Assembly: GCA_964501655.1 (NCBI GenBank)
Contig: CAZCTN010000016.1
Span: 1-64,000, forward strand
From: JAAYJK01 sp964501655
Lineage (GTDB): Bacteria > Bacillota > Syntrophomonadia > Syntrophomonadales > Syntrophomonadaceae
DNA: 64,000 nucleotides
Direction of reading: 5' to 3'
Part shown: positions 44,562 to 53,894 of the stretch, piece after piece
Position numbering within the stretch: position 1 is the stretch's first letter
Layout of the letters: the number at the start of each line of letters is the position of its first letter
Program-made: the position numbers and the translations under genes
The notes under the pieces: model-generated
The model's input: the letters and a program-made list of their open reading frames with translations, nothing else
What the model was told of the DNA's origin: nothing
Database searches by the model: none

Positions 44562-44918
44562 ATGAGAATTTCCAGTGAAAAGAAAAAAGAACTTAAAAAG
44601 CAATACCAGCTTCTTAGACCGGATATGGGTCTAATCGCTGTAATCAATAAAAGCAGTTCCAAACATTATCTGGAGACCGCCAGGAATTTACCCGGCAATC
44701 TTAACAGTACGGTGTTCAGGCTCAAGACAGGGAAGCATCACAATCGTGAATTGCAGCAGGATTGGCAGTGGTTGGGCAGTGATGGGTTTGAGATCAAGGT
44801 CCTGGAAAAGCTGGACTATGATGACGATGAAAGCAAAACCGACTATGAAGATGATCTGCAGCTGTTGAAGATGATATGGATGGAAAAACTTACTGCTGGG
44901 GATATTCCGCTATATTAA
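44562..44918 (+). CDS. GIY-YIG-like small protein (degenerate nuclease fold)
   Basis: 118 residues, ribosome site AAGGAGCGAGG. MGLIAVINKSSSKHYLETARNLPGNLNSTVFRLKTGKHHNREL follows the family pattern G-[VI]-[YF]-x-I-x-N-x-x-x-x-K-x-Y-[IVL]-[GE]-x-[ST]-x-[NL], but the catalytic second Gly of Y-(V/I)-G is Glu (HYLETA) and the first Tyr is replaced. It matches a Clostridia/Bacilli subgroup annotated GIY-YIG but probably not a nuclease. The rest is acidic (DYDDDESKTDYEDD). Role unknown. Confidence 0.7.
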   Translation: MRISSEKKKELKKQYQLLRPDMGLIAVINKSSSKHYLETARNLPGNLNSTVFRLKTGKHHNRELQQDWQWLGSDGFEIKVLEKLDYDDDESKTDYEDDLQLLKMIWMEKLTAGDIPLY

Positions 44919-45098
44919 CTATCAAAGCAAGAGCATCAGGCTGTGCTGATAATGATAGAAGTTTATGATCTCAGGTGATTGCCAAAGTCCGTCAATGGAA
45001 TTAAGACCAATGGCGTAACTTTGGTAATAACTGTTTTTTATTATCTCTCCCAATGATATATGATAAAAATGTGAAATATATCAATCGGAAAAGGAACT

Positions 45099-48000
45099 AT
45101 GGTATTCATGAACGAAAACGAGTATGATATTGTTTCTCTTAAGGACCATTCCCTCCATAAGCTTTCTGAGCAGGATTCTACCGAAAAACATGCAGCACCC
45201 TTATCGAGCCCTAACCAAAGGAACTTCTATATTTTTGTCTTTGCATTTTTACTGGCAGCAGTTATGCTCTTATTCCCTCGAGCCAGTATACTGCAGCATT
45301 TTCAGCAATTGGAGCAGAACAGAATCGAACGCAATGCCAATATACTTAAATATGCCTTTCAGGCGGAGATGGGATCTCTGGATAAATTATGCCTTGACTG
45401 GGCTTGTTGGGATGACACTTACCAATTCGTGCAGGATTATAACCAGGATTATATTGCTCGTAATATCGTCTGGCCTGTTCTGAGCGAGCAGAGCGGGATT
45501 GACTTAATTTACTGCTTGGATTCCAGATGGAATCTCATCTGGGCCGGCCAGGTTGATAATCCATATGGAGATAATCCCCTTGCTTCTAAATCTGACCCGG
45601 AATTACTTCAGCGTTTTATTAGCTTAGGCCCCCCGCCTTATAATGGAATATTGGCCATGAATGGCTATGATCCGATATTTATAAGTGCCCAAGCTATCTA
45701 TCCAAGTAACGCCTTCGGCGAAGCCAGAGGCACATTAATTATGGGCCGTAAACTGGATCAGGCTCTTATTAAACAATGGTCAGAGCAGATGCAAATGGAC
45801 ATCGATATCTATTCTGACGGTCTTGAGTCCTACACCGGCAGCAAAGAGGAACTGGTAGCGGTTCTGGCGGAAACTCCGCTTCTGCATAAGAACCTGGAGG
45901 AGAATTCCCACCGGGTATACTTTGCCATTAACAACCTGGGTGGTTCTCCTCTCCTGGCCTCGTTTGCCTGGCCAGAAGATATATTGGCTGAAGGTTATCA
46001 GATTGCCAATCTGGGCTATATGGTTGTACTGGCAGCCCTTTTGCTTATCGGATCTGCTTTGCTGGGCTCTGTTCATCTGTATAATCGGCAGGCAAGGATG
46101 AATCGCCGTCAGTTGGAAACTGAACTGGATACCCGCAGCCGGCAATTATACGAATCTGAGAAACAATACGAGCAACTGCTGAAACAGGCCGAAGATGGGA
46201 TATATGTTTACGATTACCAGTGCAATCTGCTGGCTGTCAACAAAACCGGCCATGAACGCTTGGGTTATACAGCCGACGAACTCTTGGGCCTGGGTCTGAT
46301 GGAAATGATTGATCCCGCATGGCAGAGCAACACCCGTCACAATCTGGAGTTGCTGCGTAAGGAAGGTAAAGTTAAATACGAGAGTTTAAATGTCAGAAAA
46401 GACGGCAGCCGGGTGCCGGTAGATATATCTTCCCAGACGGTGCAGTACAAAGGCCAGCCGGCCATACTTGCCATCGCCCGGGATATTAGCCAGCGCAAGC
46501 AGGCGGAAGAAGCCCTGAAAGCCAACGAAAGACTTTACCGCATCATTTTTGAAAACGCCCCGGTAGGTATAGTATATATTGACTCCGAAGGCAGAGTGGT
46601 GAGCTCCAATAATAAAATGGCCGAACACTTTGGCTGGCCCAGTCAGCAACGCTTGGGAAAGGTGCTCAATTCCAGTGTTATTGGGGAGCATTTGATGGGC
46701 CTGCTTAATAAAGCCCGGTCAGGTGAGACTCAGTTTTATGAGGGAGAATACCATTTGCCCGGAAGCAATACCACCTTGCAGCAAAAAGTATTCTTCCATC
46801 CAATTGATGGGGAGAAGGCTCCTTACGAAGTGATCTGTCTGTTCGAAGATATTTCCCAGCGCTGGGAGAATGAGATGCGATTGCAGCATCTCTATATGGC
46901 CATAGATCAGAGTCCAGTTTCAGTAATAATTACCGACCGCCAGGGCTTGATCAAATATGCCAGCAAGAACTATATGAAAGTGACGGGATACCCCCTGGAA
47001 GAGTTGATCGGAAAACATCCCGGTTTCCTGGCTGCTGATCCGGGTGAGCAGGCAAAATATCAGGAGATCAGGGCCTTTACCAGAGCCGGACGGGTATGGA
47101 GAGGAGAATATCATAACCGCCGGGAAAATGGTGAACCTTTATGGGAAAGCGCGGTTGTGGCTGCAGTTAAGGATAAGCATGGTGATATGGTGGATATCGT
47201 AGGTGTGCATGCGGATATTACCGAGCAAAAACTCAAGCAGGAAATCGATCAATTTATTTCCGGCCTGGATGTATTCAACAGCAACAATGACCAACTATTT
47301 AAACTCTGTTTGAATAAGGCCCTGCAAATATCCGGAAGCAAGTTGGGGGTGGTTATTGTTCCTGATGATTCGAAAGGCAGATTCCATCTTTTTTCCTCCC
47401 AATCCCCGGGGGGAAAGGAATATAGACTGGATAAAGGAGAGGCTCCGGAGATGTTCTCCTTTTTGCAGGGAATGGAACCCAAGTTAATGGAAAGGGATAC
47501 TGCGCTGGTATTCAACCACAGCCGGGATCTGCGAGAATTTGGTTTTCCCGCCGGACATAGCCCGATTAAAAGAATGATGGCCCTGCCTATTGTATTAAGT
47601 GACGGGAAAACCAGAGTAGTGTCCATACTGGCCAACAAGGATAGGGATTATTCCGAAGTTGATGCCCTGGTTGCGTCATATTTTGCCCAAAAAGCCTGGT
47701 GGGCAGTTCAGAGTCGTCGAACCCAGCAGGCCCTCCAGGCGAGTCAGGAAAGGGCCCGGAAAATATTTGAGGTGGTTGAAACCGGGATAATACTTATAAA
47801 TGCTGCCACCCGGGAAATAATTGACGCCAACCCGGCTGCTCTAAAGCTATATGGTGAAAGTTTTGCCCAGCTCCAGGGCCGGGATTGCAGGGATCTCTTT
47901 ATATGCAGCGAACACAGTCTTTGCCCGTACCGGGATCACCAGGCGGAAAAAGAATCCTCTGAACAGATTTTAACCAGAGCCGACGGCAGCAGAATATCGG

Positions 48001-49160
48001 TGCTTAAAAAAGTAGCCCGGCTATCCTGGGGAGAAGACCAGTATTTGCTGGAGAGTTTTGTGGATCTCAGCGAACAGAAGCTTATGGAAGAGGAACTGCG
48101 ACAGGCTATCGAAGCGGCTGAAAAAGCCTATATGGCCAAGAGCATGTTCCTGGCAAATATGAGTCATGAGATACGAACGCCTATGAACGTTATCATGGGT
48201 TATCTGCAGTTGATTACACGCGACTCGGATATTCCCGTCAGACACCTGGAAAACCTTAATTTTATCAGCCGCAGCGGACAGCATCTGCTCACAATTATCG
48301 ACGGTATTTTGGAGATGGCCAGAATTGAGTCCGGGCAGTACAGTCTGGAAGAGCAATGTTGTAATTTCCAACTCTTGCTTGATGATGTGGAGAAGATGTT
48401 TTGTTTTCGCTGCCAGGAAAAAGGGCTGCATTTCCGGGTGGAAAGGTCGCCGGGCCTGGCTTCCACCCTGATTATGGATGGAGGGAGGGTGCGGCAGGTG
48501 CTCATTAACCTGCTGAGCAATGCGGTGAATTATACTCCCGCTGGCAGTGTTATCCTTCGGGTGATGCAGGCTGATGAGGATTTGCCCCCGGCTCGGGAGA
48601 ATGCTTCCCCGGACGATAAATGGGTTAACATTATCATCGACGTGGAAGACAGCGGCTACGGTATTGCCCCTGACGAAGCCTCTGCCATCTTCAATACCTT
48701 TGAAAGAGGGAAGAAAATGGAGCGGGGGAGCGGCACCGGATTGGGACTTCCCATTGGCCGCGAATTCGCCATGCAGATGGGAGGAGATCTGCAGCTATTG
48801 CATAGTGAAATAGACCAGGGCAGTATATTCCGATTTAACTTTTTAGCCCGACATTGCAGAGATGTTCAGGGTAATGGCAACAAAAGTGCCTATGTTCATC
48901 AAGGCTCTGCAGCCATGGATACAAATTCCGAAATGGTATTGCCCCGGGTGGATTTGCAGGTGGAAGACTTGATGAAATTGCTAGCCAGTGTGGAAATGGG
49001 TGATACCAGGGAGATTAACCACCTGCTTCATGAACTGGCTTCCCAGAACCAGGATGACCTGGCTATATTGCAAAAAATGGCTGATGAGTATGACTATCAG
49101 GGATTGATCAAGTTTTTATTAAGGCTAATAAATGAACAGCAGGATCCAGAATGGGTTTGA
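45099..49160 (+). CDS. Multi-PAS sensor histidine kinase with CHASE4-like input
   Basis: 1353 residues. TM1 ~44-62; extracytoplasmic CHASE4-like domain ~65-300 (WACWDDTYQFVQDYNQDYI is typical); TM2 ~305-327. Then three consecutive PAS/PAC modules (~355-470, ~478-600, ~605-720; e.g. GYTADELLGLGLMEMIDP and GYPLEELIGKHPGFLA), a GAF domain (~725-885), a fourth PAS (~890-1005), HisKA with MSHEIRTPMNVIMG (His ~1023), and HATPase with N-box QVLINLLSNAVNY, G1 DSGYGIAPDEA and G2 GTGLGLPIGREFA. A C-terminal ~100-residue helical tail (DLQVEDLMKLLASVEMGD) resembles a degenerate Hpt/RsbRD-like extension. The adjacent HD-GYP regulator (57 bp) is the likely partner. Ligand unknown. Confidence 0.93.
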   Translation: MVFMNENEYDIVSLKDHSLHKLSEQDSTEKHAAPLSSPNQRNFYIFVFAFLLAAVMLLFPRASILQHFQQLEQNRIERNANILKYAFQAEMGSLDKLCLDWACWDDTYQFVQDYNQDYIARNIVWPVLSEQSGIDLIYCLDSRWNLIWAGQVDNPYGDNPLASKSDPELLQRFISLGPPPYNGILAMNGYDPIFISAQAIYPSNAFGEARGTLIMGRKLDQALIKQWSEQMQMDIDIYSDGLESYTGSKEELVAVLAETPLLHKNLEENSHRVYFAINNLGGSPLLASFAWPEDILAEGYQIANLGYMVVLAALLLIGSALLGSVHLYNRQARMNRRQLETELDTRSRQLYESEKQYEQLLKQAEDGIYVYDYQCNLLAVNKTGHERLGYTADELLGLGLMEMIDPAWQSNTRHNLELLRKEGKVKYESLNVRKDGSRVPVDISSQTVQYKGQPAILAIARDISQRKQAEEALKANERLYRIIFENAPVGIVYIDSEGRVVSSNNKMAEHFGWPSQQRLGKVLNSSVIGEHLMGLLNKARSGETQFYEGEYHLPGSNTTLQQKVFFHPIDGEKAPYEVICLFEDISQRWENEMRLQHLYMAIDQSPVSVIITDRQGLIKYASKNYMKVTGYPLEELIGKHPGFLAADPGEQAKYQEIRAFTRAGRVWRGEYHNRRENGEPLWESAVVAAVKDKHGDMVDIVGVHADITEQKLKQEIDQFISGLDVFNSNNDQLFKLCLNKALQISGSKLGVVIVPDDSKGRFHLFSSQSPGGKEYRLDKGEAPEMFSFLQGMEPKLMERDTALVFNHSRDLREFGFPAGHSPIKRMMALPIVLSDGKTRVVSILANKDRDYSEVDALVASYFAQKAWWAVQSRRTQQALQASQERARKIFEVVETGIILINAATREIIDANPAALKLYGESFAQLQGRDCRDLFICSEHSLCPYRDHQAEKESSEQILTRADGSRISVLKKVARLSWGEDQYLLESFVDLSEQKLMEEELRQAIEAAEKAYMAKSMFLANMSHEIRTPMNVIMGYLQLITRDSDIPVRHLENLNFISRSGQHLLTIIDGILEMARIESGQYSLEEQCCNFQLLLDDVEKMFCFRCQEKGLHFRVERSPGLASTLIMDGGRVRQVLINLLSNAVNYTPAGSVILRVMQADEDLPPARENASPDDKWVNIIIDVEDSGYGIAPDEASAIFNTFERGKKMERGSGTGLGLPIGREFAMQMGGDLQLLHSEIDQGSIFRFNFLARHCRDVQGNGNKSAYVHQGSAAMDTNSEMVLPRVDLQVEDLMKLLASVEMGDTREINHLLHELASQNQDDLAILQKMADEYDYQGLIKFLLRLINEQQDPEWV

Positions 49161-49217
49161 AGCCCAAGGATAGAACCCTTAATTCATTAAATCACCGGCA
49201 AAGGGAGGAAGGCTGTA

Positions 49218-50318
49218 ATGCAACATAATATGGATAAACCTGGTAATATTATGATTATTGATGATACTCCCGCTAACTTGAGACTGCTGGATACCATGCT
49301 GAGCAATGAAGGCTACCATATATATGCCTTTACTATGGTTGATATGGCTTATACAGCTGCCTGGAAGAATCCTCCCGACTTGATTCTCATGGATATTAAT
49401 ATGCCTGAAATTAATGGTTACCAAGCCTGTCACATATTTAAGAACAACCCGCAATTAAAGGATATCCCAATAATATTTATCAGTGCCCTGAATGATCCCG
49501 TCAATAAGGTAAGGGCTTTTAGAATGGGGGGAGTCGATTATATTAACAAACCCTTCCAGTTTGAAGAGGTTCTGGCCCGTATACAGACTCACTTGAAAAT
49601 CTACCAGATGCAAAGCCAACTGTCTGAAGCCAATCATCGACTGGAAGAGCTGGTTTCAGAGCAGGTCCGTGAAATTGCCGATTCTCAAATGGCTACCATA
49701 ATGGCCCTGGCCCGGCTGGCCCAATCCCGGGATGATAATACCGGCCGCCATCTGGAAAGGGTATATTCTTTTTCCCGGGTTTTGACTCAGCGCCTGCAGG
49801 CCACGGATTTGTATGCTGACCGATTGAATGACAGCACGGTGGAATGCATCCCCTATGCATGTTTCCTGCACGATATCGGTAAAGTTGCTATACCAGACAG
49901 TATATTGCTTAAACCGGGAAAACTGACCCCCCAGGAATTTGCGATAATGAAGACTCATGCCCAAATCGGGGCGGAAACCCTGCAAACAGTCTTCAATAGA
50001 TACCCAGGGAACAAGCTTATCCAGATAGGGATCGCGGTAGCCAGATGGCATCATGAACGCTGGGACGGGTCCGGTTACCCGGATGGACTAGCCGGAGATG
50101 AAATACCCCTGGAAGCCCGTTTGATGAGCTTGGTTGATGTATACGATGCCCTGCGTTCCGAGCGTCCCTATAAAGGCAGTATATCCCATGAGGAAACACG
50201 AGCCATAATTCTGGCCTGCAGTGGCAGTCAACTGGATCCTGCTGTTGTGCAGGCATTTCTTGATGTGGAAGCAGAGTTTGCCCGGATATTTACCTGTTTA
50301 GGGGGTGAAGCAGATTAA
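49218..50318 (+). CDS. HD-GYP domain response regulator (c-di-GMP phosphodiesterase type)
   Basis: 366 residues, ribosome site AAAGGGAGGAAGG. Receiver 10-130 with IIDDTPANLRL, phosphoacceptor Asp59 in LILMDINMPEINGY, and Lys in YINKPFQFEE. A coiled linker (SEANHRLEELVSEQVREIADSQ) leads to the HD-GYP domain: RHLERVYSFSRVL, CFLHDIGKVAIPDSILLKPG (HD ~218-219), KTHAQIGAETL, ARWHHERWDGSGYPDGLAGDEIP, SLVDVYDALRSERPYK. All metal and GYP residues are present, so c-di-GMP hydrolysis is expected. Probably phosphorylated by the preceding kinase. Confidence 0.94.
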   Translation: MQHNMDKPGNIMIIDDTPANLRLLDTMLSNEGYHIYAFTMVDMAYTAAWKNPPDLILMDINMPEINGYQACHIFKNNPQLKDIPIIFISALNDPVNKVRAFRMGGVDYINKPFQFEEVLARIQTHLKIYQMQSQLSEANHRLEELVSEQVREIADSQMATIMALARLAQSRDDNTGRHLERVYSFSRVLTQRLQATDLYADRLNDSTVECIPYACFLHDIGKVAIPDSILLKPGKLTPQEFAIMKTHAQIGAETLQTVFNRYPGNKLIQIGIAVARWHHERWDGSGYPDGLAGDEIPLEARLMSLVDVYDALRSERPYKGSISHEETRAIILACSGSQLDPAVVQAFLDVEAEFARIFTCLGGEAD

Positions 50319-50438
50319 CCGGCATAAAAAGAATATCTTAACCGCTGCACCAATGATAGGGTTAATAACAGGCTTCTTAAATCACCTGCTGATCCCTGGG
50401 AACATGAAGGCTCCAAATACCGCTCCGGCAAGACAGTA
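50319..50438 (-). pseudogene. Possible remnant of a decarboxylase beta-subunit (OadB/GcdB-like) gene
   Basis: Read on the minus strand, ~40 codons give YCLAGAVFGAFMFPGISR, a TGA, then FKKPVINPIIGAAVKIFFL. The KKP-x-NP-x-IGAA element resembles the conserved N-P-[LI]-IGAAG region of sodium-pumping decarboxylase beta subunits. No start, an internal stop, and an assembly gap nearby. Very weak; it could be chance. Confidence 0.25.
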
Positions 50439-50457
50439 AATAACGCCAGTCTGTCTG

Positions 50458-50667
50458 ATCAATATCTCATTGCCACTTAGAAGCAAAATCAGCTGAAGGT
50501 CACGGTGCATTANNNNNNNNNNNNNNNNNNNNNNNNNNNNNNNNNNNNNNNNNNNNNNNNNNNNNNNNNNNNNNNNNNNNNNNNNNNNNNNNNNNNNNNN
50601 NNNNNNNNNNNNATCAATATCTCATTGCCACTTAGAAGCAAAATCAGCTGAAGGTCACGGTGCATTA
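50458..50667. repeat. 55-bp direct repeat flanking a 100-N scaffold gap
   Basis: The sequence beginning ATCAATATCTCATTGCCACT at 50458-50512 is repeated exactly at 50613-50667; the 100 N (50513-50612) lie between. Contig ends that overlap but were not merged give this picture, so the true sequence may contain one copy and no gap, or a longer local repeat. Confidence 0.85.
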
Positions 50668-50759
50668 GGGCCAGATTTCCTATGGTTATTGGAATAATGT
50701 TGTTGTATTATGAAAACATAAGACAATAGTAATAAATTGCATTTATGGGAGGTACAATT

Positions 50760-52406
50760 ATGGAAGATGGTCTTGCTCCCCAAAATGAAGATAAATTACG
50801 GGCATTAAGAAATAACCTGGAGAAAATATCACTGCAATCTGACTTTCGCAAAAAGGTAATCGGTGGTTTGAGTGAAGAAGATGTAATAAAATATATAGAC
50901 GGTTTGAGGCAGCAATCTCAACTGATAGAAGATGAATTGAACCATCATATTGAAGAATTGCAGACAGCCAGAGACAGGATGCGCAAGGAGTTGGAGGCTT
51001 TCAGGCTGGCAAGCCAGGAGGAGATAAGCCGGCTGGAGGAAGCAGCCGAAAAATCTGCTGCTGAAACATTGCGCTGCCGGAAGGAAATGGAGGAGCAGGC
51101 CTCCCTTTATAATGCTGAGATTGAGCGTCTGGAAATGGAGTATCAAGATGTGCAGGCGCAGTGTGCCCGTCTTGCCCAACAAGTCTCGCAGCTGGAAAAC
51201 CAGGCTCACGAACTTGATTCCAAAGTTGTCGAGTGCTCCAGCGAAAACTCGGTCTATTTCCAACAGATTAGCAGTCTGGAACAGGAAATCCAGTTAAAGC
51301 AGGCTATGGTCAATGAACAACGTGAGTTATTGCAGGACTGGGAACGAAAATTCGAGTTTGAAAGGACCCGCAATGCAGCGGCCTCTAAAGAAATAAGCAT
51401 GTATAAGCAGAAGCTGGGCGGTCTTGAGCAAGAGATGCAGGAACAGCAGAGCAAGTTGCTGGAACAGGCCGATTTGGCCAAAGAATATGCCCAGACCCAA
51501 CAGGAACTGGAAGGCCGCCTGGAAGAAGAGCGGAGCCGGGTTTTGGCCCAGCAGCAGGTCATGGACCTGCAGAAGGTGAAAATACTAGAATTGGAAGATC
51601 AACTGCTGGAACAGATAGAGGCAGCGGAAGAATACAGCCGGTTTCAGCAGGAACTGGAATGCAGATTGGAAGAAGAACAAGGCCGGGTGATTGCCCAGCA
51701 GGATACAGCGAATATTCAGACGGCTAAAATAAGGGAACTGGAAGATAAGTTGCTGGAGCAGGAAAAACTGGCTGAAGAATACGCCCGATTACGTGAGGAG
51801 TTGGAATTCCGTTTGGAAGAAGAACGAAACCTGATGCTTGCCCGGCAGGGGATTATAGACACTCAGACTGTTGCGATAAAGGAACTGGAAGATGAGGTGC
51901 TGGAACAGAAGCAGTTAGCCCAGGGATACCTGGATGAAAGGAATAAACTGGAGGAAGAACTGAAGCTAGCTGGGCAAGGCACTGACAACAGATCATCCAT
52001 GAATTTCAAGGGAGAAGTTGATGTGATCTACAAACAACTGGATAACATCAAGGTTCAAATAGAGATAAACGACAAACTGCAGCAGCAATTGGATCAAGAG
52101 CGGGAAAGGGCAGAAAGAGCGGAAAAAGATATGTCCCATTTTGCCGAATGGGTATATGGACTTAAAGATAAATTCCAGGCCAATCAACGGCAGCTGGAGT
52201 CTCAATTTGCCAAGATTGAAGAAAAGCACCGGGCTATCCAGACGGATATTAACGGGCTGCGCAGCAATATGGAGACTTTCGGGCTGGGAACCGGAACCGA
52301 GATCGACAATGTATGCGCAAGTGTTACTAATTCCAATCCGGTTCCGGAGAGCAAATGCGTCAAGATAGACAAATGGCGGGAAAAGACCGGTACTACCGGC
52401 AATTAG
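50760..52406 (+). CDS. Coiled-coil protein with 49-residue heptad repeats, DivIVA-like N-terminus
   Basis: 548 residues from ATG 50760, seven bases after GGGAGGT; an ATG at 50745 is in frame but overlaps that site. N-terminal block SDFRKKVIGGLSEEDVIKYIDGLRQQ resembles the DivIVA/Gps membrane-targeting motif (F-R-x-x-x-x-G-x-x-x-x-x-V-x-x-[FY]-[IL]). The bulk is a near-continuous coiled coil. From 51357 to 51944, four tandem 49-residue units (seven heptads each) share LLEQ-x5-EYA and [EK]LE-x-RLEEE blocks. A Cys-containing short tail follows. A cytoskeletal or pole-organising scaffold is inferred, not shown. Confidence 0.7.
   Translation: MEDGLAPQNEDKLRALRNNLEKISLQSDFRKKVIGGLSEEDVIKYIDGLRQQSQLIEDELNHHIEELQTARDRMRKELEAFRLASQEEISRLEEAAEKSAAETLRCRKEMEEQASLYNAEIERLEMEYQDVQAQCARLAQQVSQLENQAHELDSKVVECSSENSVYFQQISSLEQEIQLKQAMVNEQRELLQDWERKFEFERTRNAAASKEISMYKQKLGGLEQEMQEQQSKLLEQADLAKEYAQTQQELEGRLEEERSRVLAQQQVMDLQKVKILELEDQLLEQIEAAEEYSRFQQELECRLEEEQGRVIAQQDTANIQTAKIRELEDKLLEQEKLAEEYARLREELEFRLEEERNLMLARQGIIDTQTVAIKELEDEVLEQKQLAQGYLDERNKLEEELKLAGQGTDNRSSMNFKGEVDVIYKQLDNIKVQIEINDKLQQQLDQERERAERAEKDMSHFAEWVYGLKDKFQANQRQLESQFAKIEEKHRAIQTDINGLRSNMETFGLGTGTEIDNVCASVTNSNPVPESKCVKIDKWREKTGTTGN
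51357..51944 (+). repeat. 147-bp tandem repeats (4 units) in coiled-coil gene
   Basis: Unit starts at 51357, 51504, 51651 and 51798, each 147 bp (49 codons), with a partial fifth at 51945. The first and last copies have diverged most. Exact 7x7 periodicity keeps the heptad phase. Confidence 0.8.
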
Positions 52407-52415
52407 AAATATTGA

Positions 52416-53084
52416 TCAAATACGCAGATCCCGTCTTTGCATACCCTGATAGGTGAGAAAGATAAAGATAATCATCAGGATCAATGAAAGCAGAAGGGAT
52501 ATCATGGAGTATTTGCCCTGTATTATTATTTCCTCAGCCGGGAAATATTTAAAAGGGGTAATATAGGCTAAGAAATCAATTTTATCGTATAAGTCTACCG
52601 CTACTGAAATGAAGAATACCATCAATAAAAATGCTGCCGAGCGACCGGCGGCTTTTTTGCTGTTCTCGCTGAGGGCGGCTATACAGGCGCCAATGGAGCC
52701 AAATAACAATTGCAGGATAAGCAGGGATAGCATGAGTTTGATGATCATATCTGTTATGGGCTGGCCGTGGTTGAAGCTTCTGACTAATATAACCGAGGCG
52801 GTCAGAATTACCAAATTTAACACCATTACATTAATCAGGACAGTAATCAATTTGCTGGTTATGATCCTGCTTCTTTTTGCCGGCTTGGCGTACAGGAAAT
52901 CCCCGGTCCGGTCTCTTTCTTCACGACTGATTATTTCAGCTCCCAGCATTATAGCATGGAGCCCTCCCAACAGCATGAAATATAAATAGAACACGGCATA
53001 GAAACCGGCTATCGAGGATATATCCAATTCTCCCATACCCAGTATGGATTTCACCTCGGGCGGAAGGTTCTCGAACAGCTTATT
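52416..53084 (-). CDS. ABC-2 permease, second copy (N-terminus lost in scaffold gap)
   Basis: 222 visible residues starting NKLFENLPPEVKSILGMGEL; the usual ~45 N-terminal residues with TM1 lie in the gap (53085-53184). Membrane segments: GFYAVFYLYFMLLGGLHAIM, VLINVMVLNLVILTASVILV, MLSLLILQLLFGSIGACIAA, AAFLLMVFFISVAVDL and a C-terminal LLLSLILMIIFIFLTY. Motif EERDRTGDFLYAKPAKRSRI is the cytoplasmic loop shared with its upstream paralogue (EEIRSGSVDFLLAKPVSRLAV). The two permeases and the ATPase form one exporter, probably as a heterodimer. Substrate unknown. Confidence 0.85.
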   Translation of the reverse strand, partial: NKLFENLPPEVKSILGMGELDISSIAGFYAVFYLYFMLLGGLHAIMLGAEIISREERDRTGDFLYAKPAKRSRIITSKLITVLINVMVLNLVILTASVILVRSFNHGQPITDMIIKLMLSLLILQLLFGSIGACIAALSENSKKAAGRSAAFLLMVFFISVAVDLYDKIDFLAYITPFKYFPAEEIIIQGKYSMISLLLSLILMIIFIFLTYQGMQRRDLRI

Positions 53085-53184
53085 NNNNNNNNNNNNNNNN
53101 NNNNNNNNNNNNNNNNNNNNNNNNNNNNNNNNNNNNNNNNNNNNNNNNNNNNNNNNNNNNNNNNNNNNNNNNNNNNNNNNNNNN
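53085..53184. other. Scaffold gap (100 N) between paralogous permease genes
   Basis: The missing C-terminus of one permease (~35-40 residues) and N-terminus of the other (~45 residues) need ~250 bp, so the real gap exceeds the 100 N. A fused reading across the gap is an artefact. Confidence 0.9.
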
Positions 53185-53894
53185 TGCCATTCAATGATGC
53201 CCTGTTCTATTATCCGTGGGGTGCTGAAATAGGCAAAAGGCGAGATATACAATAGTTTTCCGTCTCCCAGGGCATCGTTCAGCATTTGCAGTATATAAAA
53301 TATGAATACTATAGCCAGGGCAATAGGCAGGGGGCTTTTTATCTTATGGGCAATAACGGCGGTGAACGCACCCAGGGCAGCAAAAAACAATTGGCTCTGG
53401 ATCAAACTCAAGTTGACCTGCAGAAACACTGACTTGTCAAAGGAACTGTCCTGATAGGCACCAACTATGAAGAAGGCTGCGGTCAGGAACAGAAGATTTT
53501 GAATAAGAATATTGGTCAGCAGAGAGGAGGTTTTGGCAGTTGCTACAGCTAAACGACTTACTGGCTTGGCCAGCAGAAAGTCAACTGATCCTGAACGGAT
53601 TTCTTCTGATAACCCTGATAAGCCAGCTTTCATAGCATATACCGACCCTATCAGCAGTACATAAATGAAAATAAATCCATAAAAACCTAGTAATTCAGAT
53701 AGATTCATAGTAGTAATCCCTAGTGCCCTTCTAATTTCCAGCGGGAAATTGTTAAGTAAGTTTTCCATGACCTGAGCCTGAGCAGCGATGGGCGGGTACA
53801 TGAGCATGAAGAATAGGATAAAAAGAGTCATGGCTGCAGTCCAGTACAGCGCCGAAACAACAGAGATCTTGAATTCCTGGATAAATATATTCAT
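53185..53894 (-). CDS. ABC-2 permease, first copy (C-terminus lost in scaffold gap)
   Basis: 236 visible residues from ATG 53894. TM1 is ALYWTAAMTLFILFFMLMYP. An external stretch follows (MENLLNNFPLEIRRALGI), then GFYGFIFIYVLLIGSVYAM, loop EEIRSGSVDFLLAKPVSRLA, LLTNILIQNLLFLTAAFFIV, FFAALGAFTAVIAH and LPIALAIVFIFYILQML, ending ...RIIEQGIIEW at the gap. Clear paralogue of the following gene. Its start overlaps the stop of the ATPase gene (4 bp). Together: ATPase, permease 1, permease 2. Confidence 0.87.
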
